Below, piece after piece: positions 25,533 to 34,306 of a stretch of 64,000 nt of DNA. The position numbers and the translations under genes were made by a program. Below the pieces are notes generated by a model. That model saw only the letters and a list, made by a program, of their open reading frames with translations. It had not been told where the DNA came from and ran no database searches. Numbering within the stretch: position 1 is the first letter of the stretch; every line of letters starts with the position of its first letter. Source of the stretch: Sedimentibacter sp. MB31-C6 (GTDB lineage Bacteria; Bacillota; Clostridia; Tissierellales; Sedimentibacteraceae); NCBI RefSeq assembly GCF_035934735.1, contig NZ_CP142396.1:2356001-2420000 (forward strand). The letters are read 5' to 3'.

Positions 25533-27380
25533 CTATTTTGACAACAATGATTCTGCTGCACTGTAACCAGCGAATCTTCCTGAATTTACAGACCAACCTA
25601 ACATGCATCCAGGCATTGCTTCAATACCGTTTGCTCCGCCAACAACTTCTCCTGCTGCAAATAAGTTTGGAATAATTCCATCTGAATTACTTTTAACTTC
25701 TAAATCAGTATTTACATCAACACCACCAAGTGTAGTAGCAAAACGTAATCTTTGTTCTACTATATAGAATTTACTGTCTGTATCCAAAGTAAATAATTCT
25801 TCTCTACCAAATTCTGCATCTTCGCCAGCTTCAACCATTCCATTCCAATTAGAAACTGTATCTGCTAACACTGCTGAGTCAATACCTGCAAGCTCAGCTG
25901 CTTCCTCTAAAGTTCCACGAGTAAATATTGGTTTCCCACCTTCTTTACTAAACCATTCTTCCTGCTCTTCATAAGTTACGCGACCTGCAGGAGAAGGATA
26001 ATCATTAACAAGTTCACTCCACATATCAAATGCCGTTTGATCCATTACCAAATATATCATTTGATCTGTTTGGGGAATCGTAGCTTTCTTAATAGAAACA
26101 AAATCTAAATTTTCATCCACAACACGCTGACCTTCTTTATTAACATAAATAGCACCTGTATTATTTGTAGTTGTTAAACAAGATGTAGGGTCAGCTCGTC
26201 CAGCATTTGTGCCTTCCATTGATATACCTTGCGGATACATTTTAGCATAATCCATAAGTACTAATTTAGCGCCAATTGCTTCTGCCATTTTGTGGCCATC
26301 TCCTGTAGATGAAGCAACACCGTAAAATACCGCATTAGCTATGTCATCAGTTAACATATCTAAATTATTTCCAAAGCCACCTGAAGCAAGAATAGTCTTT
26401 TTAGCTTTAATTGTTATTTCATTTCCATGCTTATCTTCAGCCTTAACTCCAGCTACAGCATCATCATCCATGATGAATTCAGTAGCTTTTGTTTCTAACA
26501 AAAGATTACCGCCAGCTTTTTCAAATTCATCTGCTAAAGTATTAGTTAACCCTGTAGAACCACCTTCTACAATAAAAAATCTTTGTACTGTATGTTCTGG
26601 AAAATCACTTGGGTATCTGTCATATATTGGCACATTTAGATCATTGATTAACCAATCCAAAGTTTCACCCATATTGTTAGCCATTAATCTTACTAACTCA
26701 GGATTATTTGTGTTTTCTCCACCTCTCATAATATCTTTATATATTAAATCTGGTGAATCACCTGTTAATCCAAGAGATTTTTGAAGTTCAGAGCCACCAC
26801 CAACAAAACCACCAGCTTGAGCTGTAGCCCCTCCAACAAATGGCATCTTTTCTATAACAATAATATCCTTGATACCTTTTTCTTGTGCTGCATTAGCTGC
26901 AGTTAAACCAGCTCCACCAGCTCCAATAACAAGTATATCGGTTTCGTATTCAGTTTGAACTTCAACATTGCTAACTTCTACTTTTGCTAAATCATTAATA
27001 GTCAATCCGCTTGTTTCTAACGCAAGAGCTGCTGCTTCTAATACTGCGTCACTTGTTATCGTTGCGCCTGTGAATGCATCGACTTGAATAGAATTTTTAT
27101 CCACAATATCTTTTGCTATGCTTTCTAGTGCTTTTCCACCTATAGCAGGAGTTTCTTTTTCACCTTCAGCTTTTACATTGATGATTTTATCACCATCTAT
27201 GGTGAGAGTTACTTTTACTTCACCACCGAAACCTTTAGCTGTTCCTGTAAAGTCTCCAGAAATGCCACTGTCAACAGTAGAATCTACTGGCTGGTCAGCA
27301 GGGCTACTCTGACAAGCTGTTAACATAATTGTTAAAATAACAACAATCATAGTCAGAATTGAACGTCTTTTTTGATTCAT
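25533..27380 (-). CDS. extracellular flavinylated fumarate-reductase-like lipoprotein
   Basis: A 615-residue secreted flavoprotein. It has a signal peptide with lipobox LTAC (lipid C23), an FMN-binding domain whose DAFTGATIT motif (101-109) is the ApbE flavinylation site (FMN expected on T107), and a FAD_binding_2 reductase domain beginning DILVIGAGGAGL (about 148). This matches extracellular fumarate/urocanate-reductase-type enzymes that accept electrons outside the membrane in Gram-positives. Its acceptor could be fumarate-like or another unsaturated acid. It is preceded by a consensus promoter and TetR-type operators and faces the TetR gene divergently. No apbE lies in the window. Confidence 0.88.
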   Translation of the reverse strand: MNQKRRSILTMIVVILTIMLTACQSSPADQPVDSTVDSGISGDFTGTAKGFGGEVKVTLTIDGDKIINVKAEGEKETPAIGGKALESIAKDIVDKNSIQVDAFTGATITSDAVLEAAALALETSGLTINDLAKVEVSNVEVQTEYETDILVIGAGGAGLTAANAAQEKGIKDIIVIEKMPFVGGATAQAGGFVGGGSELQKSLGLTGDSPDLIYKDIMRGGENTNNPELVRLMANNMGETLDWLINDLNVPIYDRYPSDFPEHTVQRFFIVEGGSTGLTNTLADEFEKAGGNLLLETKATEFIMDDDAVAGVKAEDKHGNEITIKAKKTILASGGFGNNLDMLTDDIANAVFYGVASSTGDGHKMAEAIGAKLVLMDYAKMYPQGISMEGTNAGRADPTSCLTTTNNTGAIYVNKEGQRVVDENLDFVSIKKATIPQTDQMIYLVMDQTAFDMWSELVNDYPSPAGRVTYEEQEEWFSKEGGKPIFTRGTLEEAAELAGIDSAVLADTVSNWNGMVEAGEDAEFGREELFTLDTDSKFYIVEQRLRFATTLGGVDVNTDLEVKSNSDGIIPNLFAAGEVVGGANGIEAMPGCMLGWSVNSGRFAGYSAAESLLSK

Positions 27381-27450
27381 AACCTTTTCTCCTTTTGTGT
27401 AAGTACGTAAATTTTTTAGTCAAAATTTGTACCCATATTTTTTTATGTAC

Positions 27451-27474
27451 CATAACATACCGTAGTATGTTATG
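27451..27474. promoter_or_regulatory. candidate TetR operator downstream of the reductase promoter
   Basis: CATAACATAC-cgta-GTATGTTATG is a perfect 10-bp inverted repeat; a third half-site GTATGTTAT lies at 27477-27485. On the minus strand it sits right after the -10 box, where a repressor would block the reductase gene. Confidence 0.72.
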
Positions 27475-27487
27475 TGGTATGTTATAC

Positions 27488-27516
27488 ATTATAGTAACAA
27501 TTTAATTGTTTGTCAA
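27488..27516 (-). promoter_or_regulatory. consensus promoter of the flavinylated reductase
   Basis: On the minus strand TTGACA (27516-27511), 17 bases, TATAAT (27493-27488): both hexamers are perfect. Such a strong promoter, flanked by inverted repeats, is expected to be tightly repressed. Confidence 0.88.
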
Positions 27517-27532
27517 GTAACAAACAATTAAA
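27501..27532. promoter_or_regulatory. second inverted repeat over the -35 region
   Basis: TTTAATTGTTTGT, six bases, ACAAACAATTAAA: perfect 13-bp arms centred on the -35 of the reductase promoter and just upstream of the TetR promoter. Either a second operator or the TetR-autoregulation site. Confidence 0.6.
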
Positions 27533-27542
27533 CTTTACAAAC

Positions 27543-27571
27543 TTGACTTTGATATTTAATAGCGGTATTAT
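27543..27571 (+). promoter_or_regulatory. promoter of the TetR gene
   Basis: TTGACT (27543-27548), 17 bases, TATTAT (27566-27571). Confidence 0.65.
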
Positions 27572-27603
27572 TATTAGTATAAAATAAAAATAGAGGTAAA
27601 AAA

Positions 27604-28197
27604 ATGGCAATAAGTATAACAGATCAGGAAAACAAATCAGCACAAACAAGACAAATGTTGTTGGATTCTGCTATAATGCTTTTCACAAAATACGGTGTTA
27701 AAAAGGTTACCATAGATGATATATGTAATAATTGCAATTTAACCAAAGGTTCATTTTATTACCATTTTCCAACTAAGGACCATATTGTAACCTTATCAAT
27801 TAATTCTGGATTAGATATATATATTAAAAATAACTATTCAATCAATAATAGTTTAAATTTGAGTCAACAAATAACAAATTTAAATGTATGTGCTTTTAAG
27901 TACTTTAAAAGCATAGGAAAGGAAATGGCAAGAGCGTCATATGTAAGTATGATTAATTCTTCTGTAGAAGTCCGAATTCAAGGTCGTGTATATGTAGATT
28001 ATTTAACTTACATCATTACAAAAGCCAATGAAGCAAACGCGTTTTTAACTAATTTCACTTTTAAGGAAGCATATATGCATTCAATTTCAGTTTTTACCGG
28101 AATAATAATGAAATGGAGCACTAGCATTGATGCATCTTATGATGATATAAATTGGGAGAATTTAATAAAGGAACAGTTTAAAATAATGTTTAAATAA
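27604..28197 (+). CDS. TetR-family transcriptional regulator
   Basis: A 197-residue regulator. The N-terminal helix-turn-helix is typical (QMLLDSAIMLFTKYGVKKVT..., with the recognition helix in LTKGSFYYHFPTKDHI, about 48-63); the rest is a helical ligand and dimer domain with no clear family. AGAGGTAAAAAA precedes the ATG. It is divergent from the flavinylated reductase and surrounded by perfect inverted repeats, so it probably represses that gene and itself, released by the reductase's substrate or a related compound. Confidence 0.88.
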   Translation: MAISITDQENKSAQTRQMLLDSAIMLFTKYGVKKVTIDDICNNCNLTKGSFYYHFPTKDHIVTLSINSGLDIYIKNNYSINNSLNLSQQITNLNVCAFKYFKSIGKEMARASYVSMINSSVEVRIQGRVYVDYLTYIITKANEANAFLTNFTFKEAYMHSISVFTGIIMKWSTSIDASYDDINWENLIKEQFKIMFK

Positions 28198-28227
28198 CCA
28201 TTTACATCATTATTCTTAACGTTAATT

Positions 28228-28288
28228 TAAGAGTAACGTTGACAAGGCAACATTTAAATATTATTTTGAAATTTAATGCTAAAGATGT
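28228..28288 (+). repeat. 61-bp direct repeat, right copy (duplicate of the AraC gene end)
   Basis: Non-coding here, yet it repeats the last codons, stop codon and following bases of the AraC gene at 25342-25402 with one mismatch. It marks the right border of the reductase/TetR segment. Confidence 0.9.
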
Positions 28289-28323
28289 GCTTACAGCTTC
28301 TTGCACTTCAACATTTATGTCAA

Positions 28324-28357
28324 TTGAATTACGCATATGTTAATTATATAATTAACA
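28324..28357 (+). promoter_or_regulatory. promoter and palindromic operator of the alcohol dehydrogenase
   Basis: TTGAAT (28324-28329), 17 bases, TATAAT (28347-28352). The -10 lies inside TGTTAATTATATAATTAACA (28338-28357), a perfect 20-bp palindrome that looks like a repressor site. Confidence 0.62.
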
Positions 28358-28419
28358 ACAGGCGAAAAATTACATAAATAGCGAGACAGAACTAATAAAC
28401 TTTTGAAAGAGGTGCAAAT

Positions 28420-29385
28420 ATGAGCAGTACAGTTATGAAGGGTTGGGAATTTAGAAAAACACACGAACCGCTAACTTTAGTGGAAAAAGAAATACCAAAA
28501 GCAAAACCAGGATATGTTGTTATTGAAGTTAAAAGTTGTGGACTTTGTCACACTGATGTATCCACTATTGACGATCCTGGTTGGATGAACATCCTTGGGA
28601 AGATTCCATGTATTTTAGGTCATGAAATCTCTGGTGTTATTATTGAAGTTGGTGAAGGTGTTAAAGGATATAAAATAGGAGACCGTGTAGCGATTTGTCC
28701 GATGGCTGGCAAGGATGGTACAGGAGCTGGAAATGGAAGAGATGGTGGTTATGCAACTCATACTACTGCACCGGTTGAAATGTTAATACCTATTCCAGTT
28801 GAAGTAGATTTTATGCAAGCTGCAGCAGCTACTGATGCAGGAATGACATCTTATCACGCTGTTGTAGGTCGTGGTGGAGTTAAAGAAGGTACAAAAGTTG
28901 GTATAATAGGTATTGGCGGACTAGGAAGTGTTGGCTCTGCAATTGCAGTCCAAAAAGGTGCTGAAGTTTATGTTGCTTCCAGAAAAGCTTCAGCTCGTGA
29001 AGGTGCTTTAAAGAACGGTGCGTATAAGGCAGCTGAAAATATTTTAGATTTTAAAGACGAAGGACTTGAGGTAATAGTAGATTTTGCCGGTTCTGGGAAA
29101 ACAACTGCTGAAGCTCTTGAAGCTGTTGCCCCAGGAGGAAAAGTTGTAATAGTTGGCATGAATAGTTTAGAAAGCACTGTAAATACTGGAAGCATGATTC
29201 TTAAAGAATTGGATCTTGTCGGGTCTGTTGGAGGAAGTGCACAAGACATTAGCGATGTTATTGAAATGATGAGACAGGGTAAGTTAAAAATAGATGTTGT
29301 TGAGACTACTTTGGACAAGGTACCAGAAGGACTTGAGCTTTTAAGAGATGGAAAAGTTTCCGGTCGACTTATTATGAATAACTAA
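28420..29385 (+). CDS. medium-chain alcohol dehydrogenase family protein
   Basis: A 321-residue MDR enzyme. The catalytic-zinc motifs are present: SCGLCHTD (Cys ligand, about 40) and ILGHEISG (His-Glu, about 66-67). The Rossmann nucleotide site is GIGGLGSVG (about 166-174). The four-cysteine structural zinc lobe of classical ADHs is missing; in its place is a short glycine-rich loop (GKDGTGAGNGRDGG). Closest by feel to dehydrogenases acting on cyclic or hydroxyacyl substrates, but the substrate is not readable. GAGGTG precedes the ATG, and a strong terminator follows. Confidence 0.85.
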   Translation: MSSTVMKGWEFRKTHEPLTLVEKEIPKAKPGYVVIEVKSCGLCHTDVSTIDDPGWMNILGKIPCILGHEISGVIIEVGEGVKGYKIGDRVAICPMAGKDGTGAGNGRDGGYATHTTAPVEMLIPIPVEVDFMQAAAATDAGMTSYHAVVGRGGVKEGTKVGIIGIGGLGSVGSAIAVQKGAEVYVASRKASAREGALKNGAYKAAENILDFKDEGLEVIVDFAGSGKTTAEALEAVAPGGKVVIVGMNSLESTVNTGSMILKELDLVGSVGGSAQDISDVIEMMRQGKLKIDVVETTLDKVPEGLELLRDGKVSGRLIMNN

Positions 29386-29437
29386 ACTGATAGTGAGTGC
29401 GTGCCTAGCATGTTTTATTGTATATATTCTAATTTTA

Positions 29438-29476
29438 AACACACAAATATGATGAAATTATATTTGTGTGTTTTTT
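29438..29476 (+). terminator. terminator after the alcohol dehydrogenase
   Basis: AACACACAAATAT, nine bases, ATATTTGTGTGTT: a perfect 13-bp stem ending in TTTTTT. Confidence 0.88.
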
Positions 29477-29655
29477 AGTTAATTATTATATATCTAAATC
29501 TTGTAAAAGGCTCGGCTAATGTCGAGCTATAATATTGTAATTTTTAGCAACCAAAAAATACAATTTTTGTTTACTTTGGCATTAATTTATGTTATTATGT
29601 TACAATTCGTTGAAAAGTGTAATTATAATATATTAAATCATAACGGAGGAATTTT

Positions 29656-31485
29656 ATGCAAAAAAAATCTAATATCTTTATATCACGAATTTCTTTTTTA
29701 TTGTTATTATTTATACTAGCAATCAATTTAGTCGGATGTACAAGCTTGGAAGAAAAAGCCACAAAGGCATCTGCTTTAGTTGATGAAGAAGAATATGATG
29801 AAGCTATAAAGCTCTATAATGAAATATTAGAGAAAGAGCCTAATGATTCTAACACATATCTTGAACTTGTTAAAATTTATAGAATTCTTGATGAAAGGGA
29901 GCTTGAAAGACAAGTTTTGGAAGATGGAATAGAAATGGTAGAAGATAAATTATCATTACAATTTGCTCTTGCTGATTTCTATATAGATGATGTAGATTAT
30001 GAAAACGGTGAAAAAATATTATTGGAAATACTTGAAAATAATAAAACTAATCGTAGAGCTTACGAAGCATTGCTTGATATTTACAATAATAACCAGCAGA
30101 ATGAAAAAATAATGGATATTTATAAAGATAAAATGGATGTAATTAATAGTAAAAGGGCAACTATATTTGCTATTAATAGCGCTATGAACATGGGAGATAT
30201 TGAACAAGCTAAAGTATGGCTTAATAGTATTGATGTTGATAAAATAAATGAACCTCAAGCGTTGGAAAGTTTAACAGAGACTTACCTAAGATTAGGTGAT
30301 AAGGATAATGCTATATTAGCAGCTAATAGAGGTATGGATAGTGGCAATCCATCGTTATTCCATGGATATGTTTTTGGTTTAACTAACGAAAGATTGAATT
30401 TGATTTCCATGGAAAAATGCGATGTAAATGGAGATGGGATAGATGAAAATATAATATTAATGGCAGATGGAGGTCAAGGGAATTACTCAGAAATAATAGA
30501 ATTATTCATTCAGAATAGTACTAATGGAGAAATAATAGATGTTATTTCATTATCAGATATATTTACAGGTTATGTAAGTGGAGTTAGTCTTACTGATATA
30601 AACAACGATGGTATATTAGATATTTTGGGTAGTATTCATAGTGGAGGTTCAAGTGGTATGCAAGTTCACTATGGCTATAGCTTTAAGGATAACAATAAAG
30701 TTAATCTCTTAGAAGGTTTTAATTATAGTACAGATTTTATGTTCATGGATGGGTTTAAGGCAGAAGTGTTTTCTGATGAATTAGAGAAGTCATTTATGGT
30801 AGAATTCGACAAAGAACGTAGAGATATGTATATAGAAATAGGATGTTATGGTGAAAATGGCATTATGTTAGAGAGGGACTATGGTTATTTTAATGGTGAC
30901 GTTTTAGAAGCTGTATATGTCGAATCTTTAAATCAATATGGCTTAAAGCACAGTACATATGTTGTTGGACCTGCATCTAACAGTGATACAGTTGCAACAG
31001 TTGAAACGGTGTATATAATGAAGGATCAAAAATGGACAGCTTATGAATTAAATGTACTTAGTAACGATGATAGCAAGGTTAACTCTGTTCCTTATAATGC
31101 CGATAGACACGAATCCATTATAACAAAGGATTTAAAAAGACTAGATAAATATTTTGAAATGACTATTGATGAAGTAATTAGTGAGTATGGTGAACCAAAA
31201 GAGACAGGGTTTTTAGATGGTGGAGAATACTTTGCCTATGACGATATTGCATTTTTTAGAGCTCCGTTTTCTGAAGATGAAAACAAAGTATCGGCTTTAG
31301 CATTTCTTCAAGGAGCTAAAATATTCGGCTTAGAAATGTTTCCAAATAAGCAAGACATTATAGATGTATTAGGTGATGATGGTTTAATAGAAGGGGAATT
31401 CGATTCGTTATATTATTCAATAGGAGGATATGAGTTGTATTTTTCACCTTCTATTGATGGTCTGTATAGCGTTATTATAAAATAA
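29656..31485 (+). CDS. TPR-repeat lipoprotein with FG-GAP/VCBS-like calcium-type repeats
   Basis: A 609-residue lipoprotein: signal peptide with lipobox LVGC (C about 28), then several tetratricopeptide repeats (about 32-225; for example EEYDEAIKLYNEILEKEP), then two DxNxDGxxD loops (DVNGDGIDEN and DINNDGILD, about 256-320) as in FG-GAP/VCBS propeller blades, and an unassigned C-terminal domain. GGAGG precedes the ATG. It would be anchored outside the cell membrane; TPRs and DxDxDG loops suggest protein interaction. It has its own transcription unit and no informative neighbours. Confidence 0.78.
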   Translation: MQKKSNIFISRISFLLLLFILAINLVGCTSLEEKATKASALVDEEEYDEAIKLYNEILEKEPNDSNTYLELVKIYRILDERELERQVLEDGIEMVEDKLSLQFALADFYIDDVDYENGEKILLEILENNKTNRRAYEALLDIYNNNQQNEKIMDIYKDKMDVINSKRATIFAINSAMNMGDIEQAKVWLNSIDVDKINEPQALESLTETYLRLGDKDNAILAANRGMDSGNPSLFHGYVFGLTNERLNLISMEKCDVNGDGIDENIILMADGGQGNYSEIIELFIQNSTNGEIIDVISLSDIFTGYVSGVSLTDINNDGILDILGSIHSGGSSGMQVHYGYSFKDNNKVNLLEGFNYSTDFMFMDGFKAEVFSDELEKSFMVEFDKERRDMYIEIGCYGENGIMLERDYGYFNGDVLEAVYVESLNQYGLKHSTYVVGPASNSDTVATVETVYIMKDQKWTAYELNVLSNDDSKVNSVPYNADRHESIITKDLKRLDKYFEMTIDEVISEYGEPKETGFLDGGEYFAYDDIAFFRAPFSEDENKVSALAFLQGAKIFGLEMFPNKQDIIDVLGDDGLIEGEFDSLYYSIGGYELYFSPSIDGLYSVIIK

Positions 31486-31510
31486 ATAAGCTATTGCTTA
31501 AAACAAAAAC

Positions 31511-31563
31511 TGTAGGGTCGCATTGAATGCGATCCGTGATATGAATTAAATACATACCCTACA
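31511..31563. repeat. dispersed palindromic repeat, copy C (diverged)
   Basis: Begins TGTAGGGTCGCATTG and ends ATACATACCCTACA; 53 bp and less perfectly paired than the other copies. Insertion sequence copy 1 sits 14 bases to its right. Confidence 0.75.
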
Positions 31564-31702
31564 AATTATGACAAATTTTTAAGTTTCCCCATTTTTTCAA
31601 GACCATGATTAAAATAAAAGAATGAAAATAATATTAGTTATCCACAATTTAAAAAAAAAAATAAAATGTTAAACACAGATTTGTTGATTTTACAATAAAA
31701 AA

Positions 31703-31771
31703 TGCAAAAATGCTCACCTATATGTTATAATTAATGTGCAACCAAAAACTAAACAAAGGAGCATTCTTGCA
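31703..31771 (+). promoter_or_regulatory. transposase promoter with RBS-masking inverted repeat
   Basis: TGCAAAAATGCTC (31703-31715) pairs, with one mismatch, with GAGCATTCTTGCA (31759-31771), which contains the ribosome binding site and the A of the ATG. The TATAAT at 31726-31731 lies between the arms, so the element's own transcript lacks the first arm; only read-through RNA would fold and hide the start. The same arrangement exists in copy 2. Confidence 0.68.
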
Positions 31772-33042
31772 TGATTAATTATAACAGATTAGCTTATGAA
31801 TTAAAACGGGATATTTCAAATTTTTCAAATAAAATTTCTACTGGTTTAAAACGTCCTAAAATAAAGTTCTTAACACAGATGATTTACGGTTTACTCGAAG
31901 GAAATAAAACTCATTTAAGTGAAATTGCACGTTCTTTAAAAGAATCTATAACTCTTAAAAAAACTATTGAACGTTTGTCAAGAAATCTTCATGATTTTGA
32001 TGATGGTGATCAGGTTATGGAAAATTATGTTGATATAGTTAAACAAAATATTAAAGATGATTATTCTGTAATTGTCGTTGATAATTCAGACATAGCAAAA
32101 CCATGCAGTAAAAAGTTAGAAGCTTTAGCTGACGTACGTGACGGTAGTACCGGTAAAATAGTAAAGGGGTACCAAACAATCGAAGCTGCTGTATTAACTT
32201 CTAATAGAAAAATGCCTCTTCCCGTTTATGAAAAAGTATTTTCAGCAGAAGAAAAGGGATTTATCAGTGAAACTCATGAAAATATTAAATGTTTAAAGTC
32301 ACTTAGCGAAAATTTTGGAAACAAATGCATAAGGACATTAGATAGAGGCTTTGATGCAAATGAATATTTTAGATATTTTATTAAGAATAAAGAACGTTTT
32401 GTAATACGTATAAAAATGAATCGTAATGTTATCTATAATGATAAAACTCAAAATGTTCTTGATGTAGTTAGTAAGTATAAAGGTAATTATTGTTTAAAAT
32501 TCAAGGGAAAAAATAAAAAAAATATTGACTGTAAAATTAGTTATATCCCTGTTAGTTTATGCGAATTTCCAAAACAAGAATTAACCTTAATAGTAGTTTA
32601 CGGTTTTGGACAGATTCCTATGATGTTACTTACAAATTTAAAATCATCTGAAAAGAAAAAGATATCGCTTATAGTAACTAAAGTGTATTTAACGAGATGG
32701 CGTATTGAAGAATATTTTAAGTTCAAAAAACAGCAGTTTGATTTTGAAGATATTAGAGTTTGGTCTTTAAAATCTATACGTAATTTTAATCTATTTGCAA
32801 CTATTACTGTTGGGTACATTGGTATAATGACATCTGAAAAAGCTGATAGTATATTTTTTAAAGAACTTAAGGAATGTTCAAAGAGAATTTATGACATTCC
32901 TAAGTTTATTTACTATGCCATTGGCTATGCTATAGAAAGTATTTTAGTTAAAACTAAAGTTGGAATTCAAAGCTTTATACCTAAAAACATTAAATCACAA
33001 CAATTTGATATCTTCAACTACTTTAAATTAGTGGCTTCATAA
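31771..33042 (+). CDS. IS4-family transposase (copy 1)
   Basis: A 423-residue DDE transposase. Catalytic aspartates lie in VVDNSDIAK (about 110) and RTLDRGFD (about 190); the glutamate is in the Y-x2-R-x3-E-x6-K motif, YLTRWRIEEYFKFKK (about 308-322). The frame is intact and the protein is identical to that of copy 2, showing recent movement. AAAGGAG precedes the ATG but lies in a stem in read-through transcripts (see the regulatory feature). Confidence 0.93.
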   Translation: MINYNRLAYELKRDISNFSNKISTGLKRPKIKFLTQMIYGLLEGNKTHLSEIARSLKESITLKKTIERLSRNLHDFDDGDQVMENYVDIVKQNIKDDYSVIVVDNSDIAKPCSKKLEALADVRDGSTGKIVKGYQTIEAAVLTSNRKMPLPVYEKVFSAEEKGFISETHENIKCLKSLSENFGNKCIRTLDRGFDANEYFRYFIKNKERFVIRIKMNRNVIYNDKTQNVLDVVSKYKGNYCLKFKGKNKKNIDCKISYIPVSLCEFPKQELTLIVVYGFGQIPMMLLTNLKSSEKKKISLIVTKVYLTRWRIEEYFKFKKQQFDFEDIRVWSLKSIRNFNLFATITVGYIGIMTSEKADSIFFKELKECSKRIYDIPKFIYYAIGYAIESILVKTKVGIQSFIPKNIKSQQFDIFNYFKLVAS

Positions 33043-33085
33043 GTTTTTAAAAATTGAAAATGGGGAAACTTAAAGACAAATTATA

Positions 33086-33114
33086 TTGATATAATTTTCT
33101 GTTTTTGATATAAT
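33086..33114 (+). promoter_or_regulatory. promoter of the Wzz-like gene
   Basis: TTGATA (33086-33091), 17 bases, TATAAT (33109-33114), just outside IS copy 1. Confidence 0.6.
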
Positions 33115-33168
33115 ATTCTTTGTAATAAAATCGTAATAAAAATTTAATATATTGTTAAGGGGCAAAAG

Positions 33169-34215
33169 ATGATCGAAAACCAAAATAACGTACAATGCTA
33201 TGAAGACGAAATTGACTTAAGAGAAGTTATTATGGCTTTGTGGAAGAGAAAAAAGATGATAATATGCTTGACATTGGTTGCTGCAATAATAGCCGGCATG
33301 TTCAGCATGTTTGTTTTAACACCTGTCTTTAATACTAAGTTAAGTATAGTTATAAGTATGCCTGAAAAATATAATACTAGATATGGCGCATATACTTTGC
33401 CTATATCAACAAATCAGCAATACATAAATCTTATAAAAAGTAATGATGTTTTAATTAACACAATTAATGATATGGGATATAATCAAGAAGAAGTAAGGAT
33501 AGAAAGTTTACAAAAGAGAATTTCAGTTTCAGAAAGTGATACGAAGACAGGCAATATAAATACTTATGAAGTTACTGTTTCAGCAGATAATCCTGAGGAA
33601 TCATTGGAATTAGCACAAACATTATACAGCAATTATTTGAATTTTATGGATGCTATGACTAAAGAAAGAGCTGTTAATTATTATATAAGTTTATTTAATG
33701 TTGAGTTAAAATCTTTAGAAAATTCTTTAGATAAAATAAAAGAAACATTGAGAAGAAATGAAGAGCTATTGATTCAAACATCACAGTTTATAAATACTGG
33801 ACAAGCTAATATAGAAATTCAAACTCAATTAAACAGTGGCAGCGACTATGTTGTACCTGTTGATACTGTAAATCCTAATTATATAAAAATTGAAAATGAT
33901 ATTATTGGAAATAAGCAATCTATTAATAATATTGAAAATTCGATTAATAAGTATAATAAATATTTAAAAGAGCTTGATGATGAAATGGTAGCAATTAATA
34001 AATATTATAGGACAGGTGAAGCAGAGAGGTTAGAATCAAGTGTTATTGGATTAGTTGAAAATTATATTTATTTACCATCACCACCTGTAGCACCTACTCA
34101 AAAGACAAGCCCGAGTAATGCTTTAAATACTGTTATCGGTGCAGTTCTTGGTGGTATGTTAGCTGTTATGGTTGCTTTGTTTCAGGAATATTGGTTTAAA
34201 GAATCAAAACAATAA
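33169..34215 (+). CDS. Wzz/YveK-type polysaccharide chain-length determinant protein
   Basis: A 348-residue protein with the Wzz plan: a membrane helix near the N-terminus (about 29-51), an extracellular coiled-coil-rich middle (about 60-300), the proline-rich APTQKTSPS motif, and a second membrane helix near the C-terminus (about 317-339). Such proteins set polymer length and, in Firmicutes, activate a partner tyrosine kinase. No kinase, flippase or glycosyltransferase gene is nearby, so this is an orphan copy between two insertion sequences. GGGGCAAAAG precedes the ATG. Confidence 0.85.
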   Translation: MIENQNNVQCYEDEIDLREVIMALWKRKKMIICLTLVAAIIAGMFSMFVLTPVFNTKLSIVISMPEKYNTRYGAYTLPISTNQQYINLIKSNDVLINTINDMGYNQEEVRIESLQKRISVSESDTKTGNINTYEVTVSADNPEESLELAQTLYSNYLNFMDAMTKERAVNYYISLFNVELKSLENSLDKIKETLRRNEELLIQTSQFINTGQANIEIQTQLNSGSDYVVPVDTVNPNYIKIENDIIGNKQSINNIENSINKYNKYLKELDDEMVAINKYYRTGEAERLESSVIGLVENYIYLPSPPVAPTQKTSPSNALNTVIGAVLGGMLAVMVALFQEYWFKESKQ

Positions 34216-34247
34216 TATGAAAATTGTATTTAATAACTAACAAAATT

Positions 34248-34278
34248 GGGATGAGCCTTTCATTATAAGGTTCATCCC
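34248..34278. terminator. hairpin between convergent genes
   Basis: GGGATGAGCCTT, seven bases, AAGGTTCATCCC: a 12-bp stem with one mismatch between the Wzz-like and EamA genes. The flanks are only moderately T-rich. Confidence 0.6.
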
Positions 34279-34306
34279 ATATTAATTTATAATACAATTT
34301 ATAGTT

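Larger units (their letters stand above)
31578..33074 (+). mobile_element. IS4-family insertion sequence, copy 1
   Basis: A 1497-bp element bounded by inverted repeats TTTAAGTTTCCCCATTTT and its complement. GACAAATT flanks it on both sides (31570-31577 and 33075-33082) as a target-site duplication. Copy 2 has exactly the same length, which confirms the boundaries. One transposase gene. Confidence 0.92.

Noticed and set aside
29519-29719. 66-residue open frame before the TPR lipoprotein
   Set aside because: Overlaps the lipoprotein start in another frame and has no ribosome site.
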